Positions 57,233-64,000 of a DNA stretch of 64,000 nucleotides are shown piece after piece. The number at the start of each line of letters is the position of its first letter. Within the stretch, counting starts at the first letter, position 1. The translations under genes and the position numbers were made by a program. The notes below the pieces were generated by a model that ran no database searches, was not told where the DNA came from, and was given only the letters and a program-made list of their open reading frames with translations. The DNA is from Anagrus nilaparvatae (Eukaryota > Arthropoda > Insecta > Hymenoptera > Mymaridae), in assembly GCA_022575985.1 (NCBI GenBank), contig JAKSXM010000132.1:7998001-8062000 (forward strand). The letters run 5' to 3'.

Positions 57233-60200
57233 ATGTCTACTTGATCTTGAATAGGCTGATTAAGATATTCTAAATACTTGTAATTGGCACAATCACAGTA
57301 AATTGGATTTCTTTCAATATTGAAAGAAAGATCTCGAGTCAAGGTCTGATTAGAATTTAAATAATTTGATATTGGAAATTCAATCGTCGTAATATTATTT
57401 GAACTTAAGTCTACTTTCATTGAAACTGATCTTTTAATGTTTGATTTTACCTGAAAAAAATATTGTTAATTAAAATATGGTATCATGTATTTTTATTAGG
57501 CACAATATTATACACTTTCGTTTTCTATATATCCACATGTGAGGGATTCCACGCCAATGGGGCTCAAATTGGACTGAAGGGTCGCAGAAATGGGTCCAAA
57601 CTATTTTTTCCCGAAAGTATAACTAATAATAAGTCTCTATGACAATTTTTAGTTCAAATGGTTTAATTCTCGATTTTTGGTAGCCATTTTAGTTGGTTAC
57701 ATCAATTTTATAACAAAAGTGCGTTTTTCTTATTTTTTCTTTAAAAAGCTTACTAACATGATAAAATATTTCCTCCTAGATCCCGACAGAATTTCCTCAT
57801 AGAATTTGATTCCGCGGAGTCAACAATTTTATTAAGACTGCGTAAGTGCGAGAAATTCATTTTTTAACTATTACTTCTTTGATCTTAAATAACTCAAAAG
57901 CTACAAGTTTGATTTTCTTTTATATGGCAGGTTCTACAATAGCCACAAATGCAAATATGCAGGCATCTAATATATGCAGGCAAATGGATGCGCAGAAACG
58001 AGTTTACGCATTTAAAAATGTACTCCGCATTGTGTGCGCACATATATGCACCGCATATTTGCCGTTTTGCAGCTATTTAAAAGGTGTCTATTGGCTTAAA
58101 TTTCTTATTATACTTTTATCATAAATAATAAAATATGTAGGATACATTAATCTAAAAGCATCAGAACAAAAAAGCCCCCCCAAAAAAATGTATGTTTAAA
58201 ATATGACCAATTTTAAAAATTTTGAATTTCATGTCAAGTCACGTGACCAAATGAAAATCTGATAGAAAATTCAGGTTCCTCGGTAATTTTACCTGGGCGT
58301 ATAAATTTAAGCCTATATAAAAGAAATAATAAGAATTTTTAATAGAATAAATAAGAAAAATAAACGCTCTTTTGTTATAAAATTTACTGAACCAACTAAA
58401 ACACGAAAATAGCTGCCAAAAATCGAGAATTGAACCATATGAGCTAAAAATTGGCATAGAGACTTATCATTAGTTGTAATGATTTTTATAATGCGGTAAA
58501 ATTTTTAGACTGATTGGTTTGAAAAATTTCCAGATAATTCTACATATTAAACGGTTTAGCTTCGGCTCTGTCTTGAAATTTTACCGCATACTTTACATTT
58601 CTATTAACATGACAAAACATAATATATGAAATATATCTAGTTGATTGCTCTGTATTTTGATCACGATAAAAATCAATATAATTTTTATAGGGGCTTCATA
58701 TTATAATAAAACACATAAAAAAATTTTTTAAGAAAATTTTGGGTTTCCATTTAGGAGAAACAAAGCTCTAAAGTTGAGTCCTTATACATTGTAAGCCTAA
58801 GAGCTGAGTCAAAAATCAGGGGTTTGAGATTTTTATGTTATCTCAATATCAAAACTAAACGATGGATTAAACAAAAAAAATAGCACCACGTAAATTAATT
58901 ATTGAAGAAACTAGAATATGATTTTTAAATAAATTGTGGATTTCATATAAAAGATATTCTAATTAGAAAAAATAAAAAACCGATAAAAATTTTAAGGCGA
59001 CAACGTCGCTGTTTAAAATACACGCATAATATTATAATGATAATCATGTAAATAAGAAACGCGCACCTACAAACATTATGCGACGTTATCATAATTTTAA
59101 TTTTATTTTACCTTCAACGAAAAATGACCGGCCGTATATCATCAAATTTTTTTGACAATAAATCAACCTTAAATTCCTATTAACACGCCGAGTCCTAACA
59201 TGAAATATGCTAAAAAAATGTTGGGTTCAGAAAATCAAGGAATACTTTAAAAGGCTCAGTAATTGCAAAGAATTTGTATATATATTTTTTGGTAATTGAT
59301 AAAAGGTGAATCTCCCCTACAAGCAGAAGATTGCAGGTTCGAATCTCACCTGCATTGTACTCCAGGAAAAACGCACTAATTGTTCTGAATCAACAACCAA
59401 CTCGAGAAAAGGTTTACTTTATGTTTTTTGAGACGCTGAACCCAGGGTTCAAGGTCGCTGGAAAATAAAAAAATCCTTAACTGGGGTATTAATAACTAGA
59501 GTATTAATTAGTTTTTTTTTGTCTAAAAAAAAAACTGATATTGTCAGTGATGTATGACCTTGGCAACTATTTAAACAAATTAAAAGTTTAAAAATTAATT
59601 CATAAATTATACATGGTTTCGTGTTTATGAAAGATAACAGTTCACCTAGTAAAGACCGATAAAATATTTATTCTATTTAAATTAAATTATATATGTTATC
59701 ATAGATAAAACGAGTTCATTGAACTCTTGAAAATATTCAGTACTAAATGAATAAAGAAATTTAATTTGTTTAAAATTTATCAAAAATTTAATCCAGTGAA
59801 AAGAAACCTTCTCTCTTGAATTTAAATTGAAATTAGTTTACTGATTATGCAAATGTAAGATTATTCAATACACACAATATATAGTCGGGCCGCCACCAAT
59901 GTATTTGGTAACCCACTTATTTATTTTTTAGGTCCGTGAATAAAAACATAGGCGTATTATATGTTTTTTGACCTGCTGAATCCGAATCCTGGTTCTATTT
60001 TGATCTAAAAGTGGTAGATTAATTGTTATTGACAAATTATTGCAAAATTAGCCCAAAATTCAGCAAAACTGAGTTGCAAATGTTAACAAGCTTCAAAAAT
60101 TTGTGAGTCAAGCAAAATTTTCTGATATAATTTAACTTACAGTATATAAATTTTTAATATTTAATACTTTAGATTAATTATTTAAACAATTTGTAAATGT

Positions 60201-62670
60201 TAATAAATAGTTTTTGGATCAAAACTGAGTGCGACATTAAGTTAACTGTATACGAATTTAAAGCTGAATTTCAATTTTATACAAGCGATAGTTTAAATAA
60301 TTTTTAAATGTTAATTACTTTTTTGGGTTAAAACTAAGTCGAATACTGAATTATACGTATTTTATTATATCCTTAATTCGAATATCAATTTTAAATAAAA
60401 TTATTTTGGCGATTTTTTAAACAATTAAAAGTTTTTTGAACAAAATATTATAAATTATCCTTGAATTTTTCTATTCTCATTTTTAATATACATCAGAAAA
60501 TAGCCTGAGCTCCTATTTATCACTCTAGCCCAGCTTCGATGAGCACTCATTTTAGTGACAACGCTAGTACCGAAACTTTTGCGCCCTTGATACTATAAGT
60601 GTATTCAATATATTATTGAAAATTAAGTAAACATTCGAACCTTTAAATTTTTCGTGAAATTAAGCTTTATTTTGTATTCAGGACATAAAAAAATGCATGT
60701 AACTTATTGCCGCATTTACTCTTAATCTAAAAAAGTAATTAACATTTACAAATTGTTTAAACAATTGTAAATTGTTTAAATAATTAATCTAAAGTATTAA
60801 ATATTAAAAATTTATATACTGTAACTTAAATTATATCAGAAAATTTTGCTTGACTCACAAATTTTTGAAGCTATTTAATATTTACAACTCAATTTTGCTT
60901 AATTTTGGGCTAATTTTGCAATACTTTGTTAATAACCATTAATCTGCCACTTTTTGGTTCAAATAGACCCAAGATTCAGATTTAGCAGGTCAAAAAACAT
61001 ATAATAAGTCTATTTTTATTCACTAAAAAGTAAAAAAGTGGGTTACGAAATACATTGGTGGCGGCCCGACTTATAAAAAGAAACCAAAAAAAAAAATTAA
61101 AAGTGAAATTAGATTATGTAATACCGTATTATGATTAACTGTACCAGGATAAACTTAAATGCACCCTAATAAATAAATAATTAAATATTTACTTACAGTA
61201 TCAGGAGAAGTTTTATCATAAACGTTAAGAACATCTCTAAATTTCTTTATCAGTTCATTGTCAAAAGTACTAATGTTATTGAATGACAAATCTATTTCTG
61301 TAAGAAATGGGGAATTATAAAATAATTCAGACGAATTTTCCTTGTTGCTAATAACATTTTCAAATGAAATATTATTTTTTGACAGTGAAATTTCTTCTAA
61401 ACTGTACAAATGACGGAAAGCTCCAGCATCCATGAAGACTATTTCATTGTCTGATAATATAAGATTTCTTAATTTCTTTAAATTTTTGAAATCATCCCTG
61501 CGAAAAAAATTAAAACAACCAGTAAAAAATATAAATTTAATTGGCATTCAATACTCACCGATTAATTGACCTTAAGTGATTGCTTGACAAATCTATGTAA
61601 TCAAGTTTTAGATTAGTTTCGAACAATCCATTTGTTATAGCTTGAAGACGGTTGCCATTCAATTCAAGATGCGACAATTCTTTAAGTCCGTTAAAAATGT
61701 TTTTGGGAAGACTAGCAATAAAATTATTTGAAAGTTCAATGCGAACAATTTTAAAAGATCCTTTGAACAAATTTTCGCTCACTTCAAATAAACCAATATT
61801 CGAAAGGTAAACAAAAAGCAGAGAGTATTTTTTAGACAAAAATTTATCTGGTAATTTGTACATCTTTTGTTGATTATTGTTAAGCACAAAAGTGTCAAGA
61901 TTAGGATTATTAAAAAACAATTTTTCTGGAAGCGATGTGAAATTATTACCAATCAAATCAATATAGTTTAACCTCCTAAGATATTTGAAAGAATTTTCAT
62001 GAATCTCTTGAATTTTATTATTTTCCAGATACAAATCTTCGACATTTATTAAGCCTTCAAAACTTTCAGAGTCAATACTGGTTATATAATTATTGGGTAG
62101 ATAAAGATTTTTCAAATTTGTAAGTCCAGTGAATAAATTTTTTCTCAATTGCAACTTTTTATTGTAACAAATATGCAAATCTGTTAATTTTTTAACATCT
62201 TCAAAAAGATTTAATGGAATTTCAAGAGAGGAAGCATGAATTTCGAGCTTTTCTAAATTATCCAATCCTGAAATAAGTATTTTTATTTTAATTAAATACA
62301 ATCTATATATTTCTTTAAAAAATCGTTCTTTACCTTTAAGAAGATCATTAGCAATTCTACCATCATGAACTTCATTTATTTTGAGCGTCGTTAGATTCGG
62401 ATAAATGTGAAGATCTGAATTTTTTAAAGTATCAGTAAAGTTTTCGTAAACAACCTCACTTATGAAATTTTCAAATACCGTTTCATCTTCGACATGTTCA
62501 ATTCCACTTAATATTTTCTGCGTGCCATTTTGACATTCAATTCTGAAAGTAACTTCATTTTCTTCTTCGCAATTACATTGGTCGTAATTTTTACAATTAA
62601 CTTCAGTTTTAATGTATCCAAAGTTAATTATTAAAAAGAAAAATATTATGTAGCTGCAGTACATTTTCAT
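57127..62670 (-). CDS. Toll-like gene 1 (class A): secreted LRR protein without TIR
   Basis: Exons: 62670-62334, 62267-61559, 61497-61197 and 57450-57127 (stop), total 556 residues, with phases as in gene 3. Signal peptide MKMYCSYIIFFFLIINFGYI, LRR N-cap NCKNYDQCNC, about ten LRRs, exon 3 LRRs (LRNLILSDNEIVFMDAGAF), and a Cys cap in exon 4 (NPIYCDCANYKYLEYL), ending ITCEE and stop. There is no membrane helix or TIR. Intron 1 (62333-62268) is 66 bp with no stop in frame, so exons 1 and 2 also read through as one 371-codon frame; genes 3 and 5 have a stop there. Splicing is favoured because the GT-AG sites are conserved in all five copies. The product is probably extracellular and may bind Toll ligands, but no function is proven. 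Confidence 0.82.
57621..58475. repeat. Fold-back element in gene 1 intron 3
   Basis: AACTAATAATAAGTCTCTATG...TTCTCGATTTTTGGTAGCC on the left faces GGCAGCTATT-type and CATAGAGACTTATCATTAGTT on the right. Arms are about 100 bp. Gene 3 keeps only the left-arm-like segment (about 13915-14010) before its own, different palindromes. Confidence 0.7.
59289..59361 (+). repeat. tRNA-like (possible SINE-head) sequence, gene 1 intron copy
   Basis: Same repeat as 15760-15833, here with an intact B-box core GGTTCGAATC. The two copies occupy the same intron position, so it predates the module duplication. Confidence 0.35.
59883..61071. mobile_element. 1.19-kb inverted-repeat element with AGTCGGGCCGCCACC ends
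   Basis: The ends AGTCGGGCCGCCACCAATGT and ACATTGGTGGCGGCCCGACT are inverted, and similarity continues about 300 bp inward. Gene 3 intron 3 has no such insertion: near 16440 the flanks CAATACATACATAAAAAG are continuous. TA-rich flanks make the exact target duplication uncertain. The centre contains a relative of the GCAAAAGTTT(C/T)GGTACTAGCG repeat seen at 12.83 and 56.16 kb. Confidence 0.8.
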
Positions 62671-62673
62671 ATT

Positions 62674-62840
62674 CTAAAAAAAATCAGATCAACTTTAAGA
62701 AAGAATTATATTCTTATAAATTTTTTAAATAAATTTATTTTTAAGAAAAATAAACTGACAAAATGAATCTAATTCTTACCTTCTCAAAATAACGTTGAAC
62801 AAGCTAATGGTTCTATTTTACAGAGAAAAAAAATATATAT
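62674..62840 (-). promoter_or_regulatory. Promoter, untranslated exon and leader intron of gene 1
   Basis: TATATAT at 62834-62840, an untranslated exon ending at 62780 with donor GTAAGA, and a 106-bp intron (62779-62674) just before the ATG exon. The arrangement is the same as in genes 3 and 5. Confidence 0.5.
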
Positions 62841-63310
62841 AGATATGAATAACAATGAAATCTTTTTTTTTACACACCATTTAATAAGGTCAACAGTTTT
62901 TTTCTATTTCTATTAATCTTTTCTATTCATAATCAATTAATAATATTTTTTTGAGGGAGTTATAAGGTGAGACCACTACATTTAGGTCTGCAAGCTGCTT
63001 TTTGTAAGCTGTTTAAAAGCTATTTTTTTCTGCATCAGGTTTTGGGTAAGCCAAACATTTGTCAAAAAAAGTTTGCAGGTGCGATTTTGAATTAGAAAAT
63101 TCTCAGGTTATACAAGTCTATTAATTTAAAATTCATTTTGGTTTCTTGCAGAGAAACCATTGTTTCATGTGAAATTTTGATTTCTGATTTTTTGGCATAT
63201 TAGCAGGTTTTGAGACCTCAGGAAGCTAAAAAAACCGTTTTTTAAAAATCTAGACCTAATTTTTTTTTCAAAATTTTTTTCACCAAAAAATCTCGAGGCA
63301 CTTTTTTTTT
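62841..63310. other. Upstream region of gene 1
   Basis: Similar to the sequence upstream of genes 5 and 3 as far as about 63130 (for example AATCAATTAATAATATTTTT and AAAATTTGTCAAAAAA-type motifs), then diverges. No gene. Confidence 0.55.
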
Positions 63311-64000
63311 TTAAATTGGCTGTAGTACCTCATTTTTTTCCACAGAAGTACTAATATTCAGTATTAATATCGTTTTTAATCGATACTTTGAATCTTTTAA
63401 TAATTTTTTTGAAAATCTCAAAAATCGAAAAATACAAAAAAATACCAGAAAAATACCAAATTTTTTTTAAATATCGTTTAAAGTCAATTTTTGGATCTGC
63501 GATACGTTATTTAAAAAAAAATTTTTTCTTAACATTTTTTGCGTTCATAAAAAAAAAAAAAAACAGCAAAATTTTTTCTTCTCAGACGTAGTACTTCATT
63601 TTTTTCTTTGAAAGTACTAATATCTATTATCGTTTTTACTCGATATCTCTAATCTAATAATTGATTTTTAAAAACTTTTATCTTAAAATTTTTGCCACCA
63701 AAAAATACAAAAAACACCGAATTTTTTTTTATTTTCGGACGTAGTAACTAATTTTTTTCTTCGAAAGTATTAATTTTAAAAACATCGTTTTTACTCGATT
63801 TTTTGGATTTGATATTTAATTTTTTGGAAATTTTTCTTTTAAAATTTTTTAAATAAGAAAATAAAAAATACACCATTATTTTTTTTTTTTTGGACATAGT
63901 ACCTCATATTTTTCTATGAAAGTATTAATTTAGAAACTTTGCTTTTACTCGATTGCTTGGATCTGATATAATTAGTTTTTTGAAAACCTATTCTTTCTAA
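63310..64000. repeat. Diverged tandem repeat, four units
   Basis: Units contain GTAGTAC(C/T)TCATTTTTTTC, then GAAAGTA(C/T)TAAT and CGTTTTTACTCGAT. They start near 63325, 63586, 63737 and 63896 and continue past the window. Opposite-strand relatives occur at 21860-22190. The open frame at 63388-63591 is not a gene. Confidence 0.6.

Larger units (their letters stand above)
57451..61196. other. Intron 3 of gene 1 with fold-back insertions
   Basis: A 3.75-kb intron. It matches gene 3 intron 3 at both ends. Contents: a fold-back at 57621-58475, a tRNA-like repeat at 59289-59361 and an inverted-repeat element at 59883-61071. No exon was found in it. Confidence 0.65.

Noticed and set aside
57846..58124. 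92-residue plus-strand frame
   Set aside because: It lies in the loop of the fold-back in gene 1 intron 3, on the opposite strand to the gene, with no recognisable domain.

Overview
The window is AT-rich eukaryotic DNA from an arthropod, most likely an insect. A parasitoid wasp is possible but not provable from this stretch. The evidence is spliced genes with short GT-AG introns, insect-style Toll receptors, and a dense load of DNA transposons, Helitrons, fold-back elements, a Penelope-type fragment and a solo LTR. There is no bacterial-style gene organisation.

The coding backbone is a tandem array of Toll-family genes, all on the minus strand, so it reads from high to low coordinates. Two classes alternate. 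Class A (genes 1, 3 and, by its first exons, 5) has a signal peptide, about ten leucine-rich repeats (LRRs) and a cysteine-rich LRR C-terminal cap, then a stop; it has no transmembrane segment or TIR domain. Class B (genes 2 and 4) has its own signal peptide and the same LRR layout, then a second cysteine cap, one transmembrane helix and a cytoplasmic TIR domain. Layout: gene 1 (A) 62670-57127; gene 2 (B, intact) 52818-46071; gene 3 (A) 18044-13387; gene 4 (B, one-base frameshift) 10763-2898; gene 5 (A-type start, cut by the window edge) 935-1. The A+B pair has thus been duplicated as a module. Exons, introns and intergenic spacers are alignable by eye between the copies. Comparing the paralogues pins several transposon insertions exactly, because the other copy keeps the empty site.

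A 26-kb island (19182-45189) separates the two modules. Its ends are inverted repeats starting CCCGGGAAAAAAT. It is flanked by a TA duplication, and the corresponding spacer upstream of gene 5 is an uninterrupted empty site. Inside are a second pair of inverted ~0.8-kb arms (about 19.57-20.33 and 39.59-40.46 kb), a GIY-YIG Penelope-type remnant, a 1.35-kb fold-back, an intact eight-exon gene of unknown family (29744-27286), a ~6-kb array of the 14-bp unit TGGTCAACTAAATC with higher-order structure, a Helitron and a solo LTR. This island is the least explained part of the window.

Functionally, only gene 2 appears able to encode a complete membrane signalling receptor. Genes 1, 3 and (by frameshift) 4 would give secreted ectodomains. 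Whether these act as decoys, ligand carriers or nothing cannot be read from sequence. The remaining intergenic and intronic sequence is transposon debris or featureless AT-rich DNA.
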